A stretch of DNA of 64,000 nt, taken from assembly GCF_019212185.1 (NCBI RefSeq), contig NZ_CP078138.1, positions 1,470,501 to 1,534,500 on the forward strand, in the 5' to 3' direction. Below the pieces are notes generated by a model, which did no database searches, was not told the origin of the DNA, and was given only the letters and a program-made list of their open reading frames with translations. The DNA comes from Pseudomonas fluorescens (GTDB taxonomy: Bacteria > Pseudomonadota > Gammaproteobacteria > Pseudomonadales > Pseudomonadaceae). A program made the position numbers and the translations under genes. This document shows positions 44,550 through 55,413 of the stretch, in pieces (position 1 is the first letter of the stretch; each line of letters starts with the position of its first letter).

Positions 44550-45293
44550 ATGGCTCAGCAGGGCAGTGGTTATCAGGCTCGCTATAAACGCATTCTACTC
44601 AAGCTTAGCGGCGAGGCCCTCATGGGGTCCGAAGAGTTCGGGATCGACCCCAAGGTCCTCGATCGCATGGCGCTGGAAGTCGGTCAACTCGTTGGTATCG
44701 GCGTCCAGGTGGGCCTGGTGATCGGTGGCGGCAACCTGTTCCGCGGTGCGGCACTGAGTGCAGCCGGCATGGATCGGGTAACAGGCGACCACATGGGCAT
44801 GCTGGCCACTGTGATGAACGCCCTGGCCATGCGCGATGCGCTGGAGCGCGCCAATATCTCGGCCATCGTGATGTCGGCTATTTCCATGGTGGGCGTGACC
44901 GATCACTATGATCGCCGCAAAGCCATGCGTCACCTGAACTCCAAGGAAGTGGTGATCTTCGCTGCCGGTACCGGGAACCCGTTCTTCACCACCGATTCGG
45001 CCGCCTGCTTGCGCGCGATCGAGATCGACGCTGATGTTGTGTTGAAGGCAACCAAGGTCGACGGTGTGTACACTGCAGATCCATTCAAAGACCCGCATGC
45101 CGAGAAGTTCGATCATCTGACCTACGATGAAGTACTGGATCGCAAGCTGGGCGTCATGGACCTGACCGCAATCTGCCTGTGCCGCGACCACAAGATGCCG
45201 CTGCGCGTATTTAACATGAACAAGCCCGGCGCCCTGCTGAATATCGTACACGGCGGCGCTGAAGGGACTCTGATCGAGGAAGGCGAACAATGA
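44550..45293 (+). CDS. pyrH: Uridylate kinase
   Basis: UMP kinase of the amino-acid kinase fold: [59 protein letters not shown] lies upstream of the ATG. The stop overlaps the frr start (ATGA), coupling translation. Confidence 0.96.
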   Translation: MAQQGSGYQARYKRILLKLSGEALMGSEEFGIDPKVLDRMALEVGQLVGIGVQVGLVIGGGNLFRGAALSAAGMDRVTGDHMGMLATVMNALAMRDALERANISAIVMSAISMVGVTDHYDRRKAMRHLNSKEVVIFAAGTGNPFFTTDSAACLRAIEIDADVVLKATKVDGVYTADPFKDPHAEKFDHLTYDEVLDRKLGVMDLTAICLCRDHKMPLRVFNMNKPGALLNIVHGGAEGTLIEEGEQ

Positions 45294-45847
45294 TCAATGA
45301 AATCAAGAAAGACGCTCAAGAGCGCATGCAGAAATCCCTGGACTCTCTGAACCACGCATTTGGTCAGATTCGTACCGGTAAGGCTCACCCAAGCATTCTG
45401 GGTAGCGTGATGGTGCCGTACTACGGTGCGGACACTTCGATCACTCAAGTCGCCAACATTACTGTAAAAGACTCCCGGACCCTGCAAGTCGTGGCCTTCG
45501 AGCGCAACATGCTCGCTGCCGTCGACAAAGCGATCCAAAGTGCTGGCCTGAACCTCAATCCGACCAACTTGGGCGAGTTGCTGTTGATTTCCATGCCTGC
45601 CCTGACCGAAGAGACCCGTAAGGGCTTCACCAAGCAGGCGCGCAGCGCAGCCGAAGATGCTCGTGTCGCCGTGCGCAACATTCGTCGTGATGCATTGGGT
45701 GACTTGAAGAAACTGGTCAAGGACAAGGAAATCAGCGAAGACGAAGAGCGCCGTGCCGTCGCTGATATCGACAAGCTGACCAAAGACGCCGAGGCTCAGA
45801 TCACCAAGGCCACGGAAGAGAAAGAAAAAGACCTGATGGCCGTATAA
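45290..45847 (+). CDS. frr: Ribosome recycling factor
   Basis: 185 residues; typical [20 protein letters not shown] start, [50 protein letters not shown]. Splits terminated ribosomes together with EF-G. Overlaps pyrH by four bases; uppS follows 13 bp later. Confidence 0.97.
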   Translation: MINEIKKDAQERMQKSLDSLNHAFGQIRTGKAHPSILGSVMVPYYGADTSITQVANITVKDSRTLQVVAFERNMLAAVDKAIQSAGLNLNPTNLGELLLISMPALTEETRKGFTKQARSAAEDARVAVRNIRRDALGDLKKLVKDKEISEDEERRAVADIDKLTKDAEAQITKATEEKEKDLMAV

Positions 45848-45860
45848 GGGTCACCTTTTC

Positions 45861-46616
45861 ATGGAAAAGACCAAGCAGCCTGCGCTGTCCTCGGTGCCGC
45901 GACATGTCGCGATCATCATGGACGGCAATAATCGCTGGGCAAAAAAACGTTTCCTGCCCGGCGTTGCCGGGCACAAGGCAGGTGTCGATGCGGTGCGTGC
46001 CGTCATCGAGGTCTGTGCCGAGTCAGGGGTCGAAGTACTGACTCTGTTCGCCTTTTCCAGTGAGAACTGGCAGCGTCCGGCCGATGAGGTCAGCGCCTTG
46101 ATGGAGCTGTTCTTCAAGGCGTTGCGTCGCGAGGCCAAGCGCCTCAATGAAAACAACATCACCCTGCGCATCATCGGTGATCGTTCGCGTTTTCATCCCG
46201 AACTTCAGGCGGCCATGCGTGAAGCTGAGGCGATGACTGCGGGCACCAATCGTTTTGTCCTGCAAATTGCCGCCAATTACGGTGGTCAGTGGGATATTGC
46301 CCAGGCTGCACAACGCCTGGCGCGTGAGGTTCAGGCTGGCCATTTGAGGCCGGACGACATCACTCCCGGGCTGTTGCAAACCTGTCTGTCCACCGGTGAT
46401 CTGCCGTTGCCGGACCTGTGTATCCGCACCGGTGGTGAGCACCGCATCAGCAACTTCCTGTTGTGGCAGTTGGCGTACTCCGAGTTGTATTTCTCCGACC
46501 TGTTCTGGCCGGACTTCAAACACGAAGCCATGCGCACCGCGCTGGCCGATTTCGCTTCTCGCCAGCGTCGCTTTGGTAAAACGAGCGAACAGGTTGAAGC
46601 TGGAGCCCGGGTTTAA
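45861..46616 (+). CDS. uppS: Undecaprenyl (di-trans,poly-cis) diphosphate synthase
   Basis: Cis-prenyltransferase making the lipid carrier of cell-wall synthesis. IIMDGNNRWAKKR holds the catalytic Asp; TLFAFSSENWQRP, IRTGGEHRISNFLLWQ and EYLFSD-like LYFSDLFWPDF follow. Stop and cdsA start overlap by one base (TAATG). Confidence 0.96.
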   Translation: MEKTKQPALSSVPRHVAIIMDGNNRWAKKRFLPGVAGHKAGVDAVRAVIEVCAESGVEVLTLFAFSSENWQRPADEVSALMELFFKALRREAKRLNENNITLRIIGDRSRFHPELQAAMREAEAMTAGTNRFVLQIAANYGGQWDIAQAAQRLAREVQAGHLRPDDITPGLLQTCLSTGDLPLPDLCIRTGGEHRISNFLLWQLAYSELYFSDLFWPDFKHEAMRTALADFASRQRRFGKTSEQVEAGARV

Positions 46617-47422
46617 TGCTTAAACAACGAATCATCACAGCACTCATCCTGTTGCCTATCGCCCTGTGCGGTTTCTTCCTGCTGGAAGGTTCCGGTTTTG
46701 CCCTGTTCATAGGGTTGGTCGTAACCCTTGGTGCCTGGGAATGGGCGCGCCTGGCGGGTTTCGAAGCCCAGTCCATGCGTGTTGGCTATGCAGTGGTGGT
46801 GGCAGCCATGCTGTTTGTCATGCATTTGGAGCAGGGCCTGGCACCGTGGGTGTTGGGGGCAGCCGTACTGTGGTGGGGTGTCGCTACCTTCCTGGTGCTG
46901 ACCTATCCCCGTACCAGTGAGCATTGGTCCAGCGCGGCCTGCAAGCTGGTCATTGGCTTGTTGATCCTGCTGCCGGCCTGGCAGGGGCTGGTGATGATCA
47001 AGCAGTACCCGCTGGGTAATTGGTTGATCATGGCGGTCATGGTACTGGTATGGGGTGCCGATATTGGCGCCTACTTCTCCGGTCGAGCCTTCGGCAAGCG
47101 CAAGCTGGCGCCAATGGTCAGTCCTGGCAAGAGCTGGGAGGGGGTGTACGGTGGTCTGGCGTTGAGTCTGGTCATCACCCTCATTGTTGGTCTGGTGCGG
47201 GACTGGTCCCTGGCTGATGCGCTCAAGGGTTTGATCGGCGCGGCCATCATTGTGTTTATCTCGGTGGTGGGTGATTTGACCGAAAGCATGTTCAAGCGTC
47301 AGGCGGGCATCAAAGACAGTAGTAATCTGCTGCCCGGTCACGGTGGCGTTCTCGATCGCATCGACAGCCTGACTGCCGCGATTCCGGTGTTTGCCGTATT
47401 GCTGTGGATGGCGGCGCCGTGA
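46616..47422 (+). CDS. cdsA: Phosphatidate cytidylyltransferase
   Basis: Integral membrane enzyme making CDP-diacylglycerol, with about eight hydrophobic segments. The C-terminal signature is [34 protein letters not shown]. Overlaps uppS upstream and dxr downstream (GTGA). Confidence 0.95.
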   Translation: MLKQRIITALILLPIALCGFFLLEGSGFALFIGLVVTLGAWEWARLAGFEAQSMRVGYAVVVAAMLFVMHLEQGLAPWVLGAAVLWWGVATFLVLTYPRTSEHWSSAACKLVIGLLILLPAWQGLVMIKQYPLGNWLIMAVMVLVWGADIGAYFSGRAFGKRKLAPMVSPGKSWEGVYGGLALSLVITLIVGLVRDWSLADALKGLIGAAIIVFISVVGDLTESMFKRQAGIKDSSNLLPGHGGVLDRIDSLTAAIPVFAVLLWMAAP

Positions 47423-48609
47423 GCCGTCCTCAACAGATCACCGTATTGGGTGCTACCGGTTCCATCGGTCTGAGCACCCTGGACGTCATCGCTCGACATC
47501 CCGAACGCTATCAAGTCTTTGCCCTGAGCGGCTATTCGCGCCTGAGCGAGTTGCTGGCCCTGTGTATTCGCCATGTGCCGCGTTTCGCGGTGGTGCCCGA
47601 GGCGGTGGCCGGTCGTCGCCTGCAGGATGATTTGCGTGCGGCGGGTTTGCCTACGCGTGTGCTGATAGGTGAGGAGGGGCTGTGCCAGGTTGCCTCCGAC
47701 GCTGAAGTCGACGCGGTGATGGCGGCGATTGTCGGGGCGGCGGGTTTGCGTCCGACCCTGGCCGCGGTCGAGGCTGGCAAGAAGATTCTGCTGGCCAATA
47801 AAGAGGCGCTGGTGATGTCCGGCGCCCTGTTCATGCAGGCAGTGCACAAAAGTGGCTCGGTGTTATTGCCGATCGACAGTGAGCACAATGCGATTTTTCA
47901 ATGCATGCCGACGGATTTTTCTCGTGGGCTGAGTAGTGTGGGGGTGCGGCGGATTCTGCTGACGGCCTCTGGCGGTCCCTTCCGACAAACTCCCCTGGTT
48001 GAGCTCGAGCATGTCACTCCGGACCAGGCGTGCGCCCATCCCAACTGGTCGATGGGGCGCAAGATTTCGGTCGACTCCGCGAGCATGATGAACAAGGGGC
48101 TTGAACTGATTGAAGCCTGCTGGCTGTTCGATGCCAAGCCGTCTCAGGTCGAAGTGGTGATCCATCCACAGAGCGTGATTCACTCGCTGGTCGATTACGT
48201 CGATGGCTCGGTGTTGGCCCAGTTGGGTAATCCTGACATGCGCACACCGATTGCCAATGCCCTGGCGTGGCCGCAGCGGATTGATTCCGGGGTGCCGCCA
48301 CTGGATCTGTTTGCCGTGGCCCGCCTGGATTTCCAGGCGCCTGATGAGGAGCGCTTCCCTTGTTTGCGCCTGGCACGTCAGGCGGCGGAGGCTGGCAACA
48401 GCGCGCCGGCAATGTTGAATGCGGCAAATGAAGTCGCGGTTGCGGCGTTTCTCGATGGGCGTGTCCGTTACCTGGAGATCGCGAGTATCATCGAGGAGGT
48501 GTTGAATCTTGAGCCAGTGGTAGCGGTCGACGATCTGGATGCCGTTTTCACGGCGGACGGCAAGGCGCGTGAGCTGGCCGAGCATTGGTTGCGTCGTCAC
48601 GGGCGATAA
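47419..48609 (+). CDS. dxr: 1-deoxy-D-xylulose 5-phosphate reductoisomerase
   Basis: Second enzyme of the MEP isoprenoid pathway. [17 protein letters not shown] binds [27 protein letters not shown] and [16 protein letters not shown] form the active site. I chose GTG at 47419 because it overlaps the cdsA stop and gives a normal N terminus; a GTG at 47404 would add five residues. 396 residues. Confidence 0.95.
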   Translation: MSRPQQITVLGATGSIGLSTLDVIARHPERYQVFALSGYSRLSELLALCIRHVPRFAVVPEAVAGRRLQDDLRAAGLPTRVLIGEEGLCQVASDAEVDAVMAAIVGAAGLRPTLAAVEAGKKILLANKEALVMSGALFMQAVHKSGSVLLPIDSEHNAIFQCMPTDFSRGLSSVGVRRILLTASGGPFRQTPLVELEHVTPDQACAHPNWSMGRKISVDSASMMNKGLELIEACWLFDAKPSQVEVVIHPQSVIHSLVDYVDGSVLAQLGNPDMRTPIANALAWPQRIDSGVPPLDLFAVARLDFQAPDEERFPCLRLARQAAEAGNSAPAMLNAANEVAVAAFLDGRVRYLEIASIIEEVLNLEPVVAVDDLDAVFTADGKARELAEHWLRRHGR

Positions 48610-48663
48610 GTGCTGCGGCAGAGTGCACGCGGCAGCGCTGTTTAGGAATGCGGAGAAAAGTAG

Positions 48664-50016
48664 ATGAGCGCGCTCTATATGATTGTCGGCACCCTGGTGG
48701 CTCTGGGCGTGCTGGTCACATTCCATGAATTCGGCCATTTTTGGGTTGCGCGTCGCTGTGGCGTCAAGGTTCTGCGTTTTTCCGTCGGCTTCGGTATGCC
48801 CCTGCTGCGCTGGCATGACCGTCGGGGCACGGAATTCGTGATCGCGGCCATCCCGTTGGGTGGCTACGTGAAAATGCTCGATGAGCGTGAAGGCGAAGTT
48901 CCCGCAGATCAGCTCGATCAATCGTTCAATCGCAAGACCGTTCGTCAGCGCATTGCCATTGTTGCTGCTGGCCCGATCGCCAACTTCATGCTCGCGCTGG
49001 TGTTTTTCTGGGTCTTGGCAATGCTCGGTAGCGAGCAGGTGCGTCCGGTGATCGGTGCGGTCGAGGTCGGCAGTATCGCCGCCAAGGCGGGCTTGAATCC
49101 GGGGCAGGAAATCGTCGCCGTCGATGGCGAGCGCACGTCCGGCTGGGCGGCGGTCAATCTGCAACTGGTGCGCCGCCTCGGTGAAAGCGGATCGGTGCAG
49201 GTGCTGGTCCGCGACGAGGGCTCGAGTGCCGACTCGCCCAAGGAACTGATTCTGGATAATTGGCTCAAAGGTGCCGATGAACCCGATCCGATTCGCTCGC
49301 TGGGGATTCGTCCATGGCGCCCGGCCCTGCCGCCAGTATTGGCCGAGCTTGATCCAAAAGGCCCGGCGCAGGCGGCTGGTCTGCAAACAGGCGATCGTCT
49401 GCTGGCGCTGGATGGCCAGGCGCTGACCGATTGGCAGCAGGTGGTGGATTGGGTTCGGGTGCGTCCTGAAACCAAGGTTCTGCTGCACGTCGAACGTGAT
49501 GGTGCACAAATTGATGTGCCGGTTACCCTGGCGGCGCGCGGCGACGGCAAGGCAGCCACCGGATACCTGGGTGCAGGGGTCAAGGCTGTCGATTGGCCAC
49601 CAACGATGATTCGTGAGGTCAGTTATGGCCCGCTGGCAGCCATTGGTGAAGGTGCTCGCCGCACCTGGACCATGAGCGTGCTGACCCTCGACTCGCTGAA
49701 GAAAATGTTGTTCGGCGAGCTCTCGGTAAAAAACTTGAGCGGACCGATAACCATTGCTAAAGTGGCGGGCGCTTCTGCCCAGTCGGGCGTCGCTGATTTC
49801 CTGAATTTCCTTGCTTATCTGAGTATTAGCCTGGGGGTTCTGAATTTGTTGCCCATTCCTGTACTGGATGGGGGGCATCTGTTGTTTTATCTGATCGAGT
49901 GGGCGCGTGGTCGTCCCTTGTCGGATCGGGTGCAAGGTTGGGGGATACAGATCGGTATCAGTTTGGTGGTCGGAGTGATGCTTCTTGCTCTGGTCAATGA
50001 TCTGGGTCGACTGTAA
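48664..50016 (+). CDS. rseP: Regulated intramembrane zinc protease RseP
   Basis: Site-2 protease cleaving the anti-sigma factor RseA/MucA in the envelope stress response. The zinc motif HEFGH is in the first membrane helix, two PDZ domains fill the middle (GAVEVGSIAAKAGLNPGQEI, LAELDPKGPAQAAGLQTGD), and the NLLPIPVLDGGHL motif is in the third helix. 450 residues. Followed by bamA, a common order. Confidence 0.96.
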   Translation: MSALYMIVGTLVALGVLVTFHEFGHFWVARRCGVKVLRFSVGFGMPLLRWHDRRGTEFVIAAIPLGGYVKMLDEREGEVPADQLDQSFNRKTVRQRIAIVAAGPIANFMLALVFFWVLAMLGSEQVRPVIGAVEVGSIAAKAGLNPGQEIVAVDGERTSGWAAVNLQLVRRLGESGSVQVLVRDEGSSADSPKELILDNWLKGADEPDPIRSLGIRPWRPALPPVLAELDPKGPAQAAGLQTGDRLLALDGQALTDWQQVVDWVRVRPETKVLLHVERDGAQIDVPVTLAARGDGKAATGYLGAGVKAVDWPPTMIREVSYGPLAAIGEGARRTWTMSVLTLDSLKKMLFGELSVKNLSGPITIAKVAGASAQSGVADFLNFLAYLSISLGVLNLLPIPVLDGGHLLFYLIEWARGRPLSDRVQGWGIQIGISLVVGVMLLALVNDLGRL

Positions 50017-50090
50017 CGCTTCGCTGAATTGCGAATCTGCCGCATTTTGCGGCAGTTTGTTTATTGCCAGTTGGAATAAGAAAGGACTTC

Positions 50091-52481
50091 ATGAAACGTC
50101 TGCTGCTAACTGCGGTTCTCTCCGTATTGATGATCGCCGAAGTTCACGCCGAGTCCTTCACTATCTCCGATATTCGTGTCAACGGCCTCCAGCGGGTATC
50201 CGCAGGTAGCGTCTTTGGTGCCTTGCCGTTGAACGTTGGTGAACAGGCTGATGACCGTCGTCTGGTCGAGTCCACTCGTGCGCTGTTCAAAACCGGGTTC
50301 TTCCAGGATATCCAGCTGGGTCGTGATGGCAACGTCCTTGTCATCACGGTAGTCGAGCGTCCGTCGGTAGCCAGTATCGAGATCGAAGGCAACAAGGCGA
50401 TCTCCACCGAAGACCTGATGAAAGGCCTGAAACAGTCTGGTCTGGCCGAAGGCGAGATCTTCCAGCGTGCGACCCTTGAAGGTGTGCGTAACGAGTTGCA
50501 ACGTCAGTACGTGGCTCAAGGCCGCTACTCGGCAACCGTTGATACCGAAGTCGTCCCTCAGCCACGCAACCGCGTGGGCCTGAAGGTCAACATCAACGAA
50601 GGCACCGTTGCCGCGATCCAGCACATCAACGTGGTGGGTAACACGGTTTTCCCCGAGGATGACCTGACCGACCTGTTCGAACTGAAGACCACCAACTGGT
50701 TGTCGTTCTTCAAGAACGACGACAAGTATGCCCGTGAAAAACTCTCCGGTGACCTGGAGCGCCTGCGTTCCTACTACCTGGACCGTGGCTATATCAACAT
50801 GGATATCGCTTCGACCCAGGTATCCATCACCCCGGACAAGAAACACGTCTACATCACCGTCAACGTCACCGAAGGCCAGAAGTACAACGTGCGTGACGTG
50901 AAGCTCAGCGGCGACCTGAAAGTGCCTGAAGACCAGGTCAAGGCGCTGTTGCTGGTGCAGAAAGGCCAGGTGTTCTCGCGCAAGCTGATGACCACCACTT
51001 CCGAATTGATCACCCGTCGCCTGGGTAACGAGGGTTATACCTTCGCTAACGTCAACGGCGTGCCTCAGCCACACGATGACGACCACACTGTGGACATCAC
51101 CTTTGTGGTGGATCCAGGCAAGCGCGCCTATGTGAACCGTATCAACTTCCGTGGCAATACCAAGTCCGAAGACGAAGTACTGCGTCGTGAAATGCGCCAG
51201 ATGGAAGGCGGCTGGGCTTCGACCTACCTGATCGACCAGTCCAAGACCCGCCTGGAGCGTCTGGGCTTCTTCAAGGAAGTTAACGTCGAGACACCGGCCG
51301 TGCCAGGTGTCGATGACCAGGTTGACGTGAACTACAGCGTGGAAGAGCAGGCTTCCGGTTCGATCACCGCCAGCGTCGGTTTTGCCCAGAGCGCCGGTTT
51401 GATCCTCGGTGGTTCGATTACCCAGAACAACTTCCTGGGTACCGGTAACAAGGTCAGCATCGGCCTGACCCGCAGCGAGTACCAGAGCCGCTATAACTTC
51501 GGTTATGTCGACCCCTACTGGACTGCTGACGGTGTGAGCCTGGGTTACAACGCGTTCTACCGCACCACTGACTACGATGAGCTCGATACCGACGTATCCA
51601 GCTACTCCGTTGACAGCCTGGGTGCCGGTGTCAGCGTGGGCTACCCGATCAGCGAGACTTCGCGTCTGACTTTCGGCTTGAACGCGCAACAGGACAAGAT
51701 CAAGACCGGTAACTACACCGTCGACGAAATCTTCGACTTCGTTAACCGTGAAGGCGATCAATACCTGAACTTCAAGGCGTCTGCCGGCTGGTCCGAATCG
51801 ACCCTGAACAAAGGCGTGCTGGCGACCCGTGGTCATGCGCAGAGCATCACCCTGGAAACCACCGTGCCGGGCAGCGACCTGTCGTTCTTCAAGCTCGACT
51901 ACCGTGGCCAGTTGTTCACCCCATTGAGCGACAACTACACCATGCGCTTCCACACCGAGCTGGGCTACGGTGATGGTTATGGTTCGACGGATGGCTTGCC
52001 ATTCTATGAAAACTACTATGCTGGTGGTTTCAACTCGGTTCGTGGCTTCAAGGACAGCACCCTCGGTCCACGCAGTACCCCGAGCCGTGGTGTTGGCCAA
52101 ACCGGTAACCAGGGCACGTTGGCCGACCCGGACCAGGATCCATTGCCGTTTGGTGGTAACGTCCTGATCCAGGGTGGTGCGGAACTGCTGTTCCCGTTGC
52201 CATTCGTCAAGGATCAGCGTTCGCTGCGTACTTCGCTGTTCTGGGATGTGGGTAATGTGTTTGATTCCAAGTGTGACCAGAGCACCAACGGCAACGGCGT
52301 CTCCAAGTCGAATACGCAGTGCAACGATGTCAGCCTGAGCAACATGGCAAGCTCCGTCGGTGTTGGCGTGACCTGGGTGACCGCATTGGGTCCGTTGAGT
52401 TTTGCCCTGGCGATGCCGGTGAAGAAGCCTGATAACGCTGAAACCCAAGTGTTCCAATTTTCCCTCGGCCAGACGTTCTAA
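50091..52481 (+). CDS. bamA: Outer membrane protein assembly factor BamA
   Basis: Signal peptide (MKRLLLTAVLSVLMIAEVHA), five POTRA domains in the first 400 residues (FTISDIRVNGLQRV opens the first), then a 16-strand beta barrel ending in the outer-membrane signature Phe (FQFSLGQTF). The ATG at 50091 is preceded by AAGGA. The VRGF loop motif is visible in FNSVRGFKDSTLGPRS. 796 residues. Confidence 0.96.
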   Translation: MKRLLLTAVLSVLMIAEVHAESFTISDIRVNGLQRVSAGSVFGALPLNVGEQADDRRLVESTRALFKTGFFQDIQLGRDGNVLVITVVERPSVASIEIEGNKAISTEDLMKGLKQSGLAEGEIFQRATLEGVRNELQRQYVAQGRYSATVDTEVVPQPRNRVGLKVNINEGTVAAIQHINVVGNTVFPEDDLTDLFELKTTNWLSFFKNDDKYAREKLSGDLERLRSYYLDRGYINMDIASTQVSITPDKKHVYITVNVTEGQKYNVRDVKLSGDLKVPEDQVKALLLVQKGQVFSRKLMTTTSELITRRLGNEGYTFANVNGVPQPHDDDHTVDITFVVDPGKRAYVNRINFRGNTKSEDEVLRREMRQMEGGWASTYLIDQSKTRLERLGFFKEVNVETPAVPGVDDQVDVNYSVEEQASGSITASVGFAQSAGLILGGSITQNNFLGTGNKVSIGLTRSEYQSRYNFGYVDPYWTADGVSLGYNAFYRTTDYDELDTDVSSYSVDSLGAGVSVGYPISETSRLTFGLNAQQDKIKTGNYTVDEIFDFVNREGDQYLNFKASAGWSESTLNKGVLATRGHAQSITLETTVPGSDLSFFKLDYRGQLFTPLSDNYTMRFHTELGYGDGYGSTDGLPFYENYYAGGFNSVRGFKDSTLGPRSTPSRGVGQTGNQGTLADPDQDPLPFGGNVLIQGGAELLFPLPFVKDQRSLRTSLFWDVGNVFDSKCDQSTNGNGVSKSNTQCNDVSLSNMASSVGVGVTWVTALGPLSFALAMPVKKPDNAETQVFQFSLGQTF

Positions 52482-52526
52482 GCGTCTGACCCAAGATAAC
52501 GACAATGGATTTTGTAGGAGTGCATC

Positions 52527-53030
52527 GTGCGTAAGTTGACTCAATTGGTTCTCCTGGCAACCGTCCTGGTAGCGGGCCCGGCATTTGCCGACATGAAAAT
52601 CGCGGTCCTGAACTATCAGATGGCGCTGCTGGAATCTGACGCGGCCAAGAAATATGCCGTGGATGCCGAGAAGAAATTCGGCCCGCAACTGACCAAGCTG
52701 AAAACCCTGGAAAGCAGTGCCAAGGGCATCCAGGATCGTCTGGTGAGCGGTGGTGACAAAATGGCTCAGGGTGAGCGCGAGCGTCTGGAGCTTGAGTTCA
52801 AGCAAAAGGCCCGTGACTTCCAGTTCCAGTCCAAAGAGCTGAACGAAGCCAAAGCCGTCGCCGACCGTGAAATGCTGAAGCAGCTCAAGCCGAAACTGGA
52901 TAGCGCTGTGGAAGAAGTGATCAAGAAAGGTGCATTTGACCTGGTCTTCGAGCGTGGCGCAGTGATTGATGTCAAGCCTCAATACGACATCACCCGCCAG
53001 GTTATCGAGCGCATGAATCAGCTGAAGTAA
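52527..53030 (+). CDS. skp: Periplasmic chaperone Skp (OmpH family)
   Basis: Signal peptide of 21 residues (LTQLVLLATVLVAGPAFA), then DMKIAVLNYQMALLESDAAK and a long coiled coil. Holds unfolded outer-membrane proteins on their way to BamA. Starts with GTG at 52527, preceded by AGGAG. 167 residues. Confidence 0.93.
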   Translation: MRKLTQLVLLATVLVAGPAFADMKIAVLNYQMALLESDAAKKYAVDAEKKFGPQLTKLKTLESSAKGIQDRLVSGGDKMAQGERERLELEFKQKARDFQFQSKELNEAKAVADREMLKQLKPKLDSAVEEVIKKGAFDLVFERGAVIDVKPQYDITRQVIERMNQLK

Positions 53031-53033
53031 TCC

Positions 53034-54089
53034 ATGACAGCGACTAAAAAGCTCGGCCAATTGGCCGAGTTCCTCGGCGCCACCCTGCGTGGCGACCCGG
53101 AAAAGACAATTACTGGGCTAGCCACTTTGCAAGAGGCTGGCCCAGCTCAGTTGAGCTTTCTGGCAAACCCCCAGTACCGCAAGTACCTGGCCGACAGCCA
53201 AGCCGCAGCCGTGCTGCTCAAGGCCGCTGACGCAGAGGGTTTTGTCGGTGATGCGTTGGTGGTACCGGATCCTTATGCGGCGTACGCGCGGGTGTCTCAT
53301 CTGTTCGACCCCAAGCCCAAGGCGGCGGCCGGTATTCATCCGACAGCCGTCATTGCGGCTGACGCGGTGGTCGATCCCGCGGCTAGTATCGGTCCCTTCG
53401 CGGTGATCGAGAGCGCTGCGCGAATCGCTGCCGGTGTCACGGTCGGGGCGCACTGCTTCATCGGTGCGCGCAGCGAGATCGGCGAGGGCGGTTGGCTGGC
53501 CCCGCGCGTCACGCTGTATCACGATGTACGCATCGGCAAGCGCGTGGTGATTCAGTCCGGTGCGGTGCTCGGCGGTGAAGGCTTCGGTTTTGCCAACGTG
53601 AAGGGCATCTGGGAGAAAATTGCCCAGGTCGGTGGTGTGCTGGTCGGCGATGACGTGGAGATTGGCGTGAATACCGCTATCGACCGCGGGGCTCTGGCTG
53701 ACACCATCATCGGCAACGGTGTGAAGCTCGACAACCAGATCCAGATCGCCCACAACGTGCAGGTCGGTGACCACACCGCCATGGCGGCGTGCGTAGGCAT
53801 TTCGGGCAGCACCAAAATCGGCAAGCATTGCATGCTCGCGGGTGGTGTCGGGCTGGTTGGGCACATTGATATCTGCGACAACGTATTCCTCACCGGAATG
53901 ACCATGGTCACTCACTCGATTACCGAGCCGGGCGCCTATTCTTCCGGTACGGCCATGCAGCCAGCCGCCGAGTGGCGCAAAAGCGCGGCGCGCATCCGTC
54001 AGCTCGATGACATTGCGCGGCGCCTGCGACAGTTGGAAAAGCAGGTCGGTGACGTGACCCCTGGCGGTAATGCTTCATCAGATGGCTGA
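53034..54089 (+). CDS. lpxD: UDP-3-O-(3-hydroxyacyl)glucosamine N-acyltransferase
   Basis: Left-handed beta helix acyltransferase of lipid A synthesis, with hexapeptide repeats ([40 protein letters not shown]) and the catalytic His in [20 protein letters not shown]. Starts three bases after skp. 351 residues. Confidence 0.96.
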   Translation: MTATKKLGQLAEFLGATLRGDPEKTITGLATLQEAGPAQLSFLANPQYRKYLADSQAAAVLLKAADAEGFVGDALVVPDPYAAYARVSHLFDPKPKAAAGIHPTAVIAADAVVDPAASIGPFAVIESAARIAAGVTVGAHCFIGARSEIGEGGWLAPRVTLYHDVRIGKRVVIQSGAVLGGEGFGFANVKGIWEKIAQVGGVLVGDDVEIGVNTAIDRGALADTIIGNGVKLDNQIQIAHNVQVGDHTAMAACVGISGSTKIGKHCMLAGGVGLVGHIDICDNVFLTGMTMVTHSITEPGAYSSGTAMQPAAEWRKSAARIRQLDDIARRLRQLEKQVGDVTPGGNASSDG

Positions 54090-54197
54090 TACCATTTCCA
54101 TATCAAGTGTGCACAGCCGCTAGACTGCCTCCTTGATTTGCTAGAGGAGTGTGCGTTAGTCGCGCGCTCCCAATCTTTACATAGGCTTCCCCCCGAA

Positions 54198-54638
54198 ATG
54201 ATGGACATCAACGAGATTCGCGAATACCTGCCTCACCGTTACCCGTTCCTGCTGGTGGACCGGGTAGTGGACCTCAATGTTGAGGAAAAGCGCATTCGTG
54301 CCTACAAGAATGTCAGCATCAACGAGCCGTTCTTCAACGGTCACTTCCCTGCGCATCCAATCATGCCGGGCGTATTGATCATTGAAGCGATGGCCCAGGC
54401 TGCCGGAATCCTTGGTTTCAAAATGCTCGACGTCAAGCCTGCCGATGGCACGCTTTACTACTTTGTCGGCTCCGACAAGCTACGCTTCCGTCAGCCGGTC
54501 AAGCCAGGCGACCAGTTGATCCTCGAAGCCACCTTCATCAGCTGCAAGCGCAAGATCTGGAAGTTTGAGTGCCAGGCTTCGGTGGATGGCAAGCCCGTGT
54601 GCTCGGCCGAGATCATCTGTGCGGAACAAAAAGTATGA
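54198..54638 (+). CDS. fabZ: 3-hydroxyacyl-ACP dehydratase FabZ
   Basis: Hot-dog fold dehydratase of fatty-acid synthesis. [20 protein letters not shown] at the start; catalytic His and Glu in [20 protein letters not shown]. The ATG at 54198 fits the family; an upstream frame to 54138 does not. Stop overlaps lpxA start (ATGA). Confidence 0.95.
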   Translation: MMDINEIREYLPHRYPFLLVDRVVDLNVEEKRIRAYKNVSINEPFFNGHFPAHPIMPGVLIIEAMAQAAGILGFKMLDVKPADGTLYYFVGSDKLRFRQPVKPGDQLILEATFISCKRKIWKFECQASVDGKPVCSAEIICAEQKV

Positions 54639-55411
54639 GTTTGATTGACCCTCGCGCAATCATCGATCCGACGGCCGTGCTGGCCGACGGCGTCGAGGTC
54701 GGCCCGTGGTCGATCGTCGGCGCAGGTGTGGAAATCGGCGAGGGAACAGTGATTGGCCCGCACGTGGTGCTCAAGGGCCCGACGCGCATTGGCAAGCACA
54801 ACCGCATCTATCAGTTTTCCTCGATAGGTGAGGACACGCCCGACCTGAAGTACAAGGGGGAGGAAACTCGCCTGGTGATCGGTGACCATAACGTCATTCG
54901 CGAAGGCGTGACGATTCACCGCGGCACCGTGCAGGATCGCTCGGAAACCACCCTGGGCGACCACAACCTGATCATGGCCTATGCCCATATCGGCCACGAC
55001 AGCGTTATTGGCAATCACTGCATTCTGGTCAACAACACCGCGCTGGCCGGCCACGTACACGTTGACGACTGGGCGATTCTTTCCGGATTCACCCTGGTCC
55101 ATCAGTACTGCCATATCGGTGCCCACAGCTTCTCAGGTATGGGTACGGCGATCGGCAAGGATGTTCCTGCCTACGTCACGGTATTCGGCAATCCGGCCGA
55201 AGCACGCAGTATGAACTTCGAGGGCATGCGCCGTCGTGGCTTCAGCGACGACGCCATCCATGCCTTGCGTCGTGCCTACAAGACTGTTTATCGCCAAGGG
55301 CTGACAGTCGAGCAGGCCCTGACCGAGCTGGCCGAGCCGGCGGCGCAGTTCCCCGAAGTTGCGGTATTCCGTGACTCGATCCAGTCTTCGACTCGCGGCA
55401 TCACCCGCTAA
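54635..55411 (+). CDS. lpxA: UDP-N-acetylglucosamine acyltransferase
   Basis: First enzyme of lipid A synthesis. [20 protein letters not shown] opens the beta helix; catalytic His in [21 protein letters not shown]-terminal helices ([19 protein letters not shown]). 258 residues, starting within the fabZ stop. Confidence 0.96.
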   Translation: MSLIDPRAIIDPTAVLADGVEVGPWSIVGAGVEIGEGTVIGPHVVLKGPTRIGKHNRIYQFSSIGEDTPDLKYKGEETRLVIGDHNVIREGVTIHRGTVQDRSETTLGDHNLIMAYAHIGHDSVIGNHCILVNNTALAGHVHVDDWAILSGFTLVHQYCHIGAHSFSGMGTAIGKDVPAYVTVFGNPAEARSMNFEGMRRRGFSDDAIHALRRAYKTVYRQGLTVEQALTELAEPAAQFPEVAVFRDSIQSSTRGITR

Positions 55412-55413
55412 CC

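Noticed and set aside
47863..49935. 690-codon minus-strand frame opposite dxr and rseP
   Set aside because: Covers two well-supported genes in antisense and lacks any domain pattern.
50106..53060. Open frame of 984 codons on the minus strand opposite bamA and skp
   Set aside because: Spans two clear genes in antisense; long open antisense frames are common with this codon bias.
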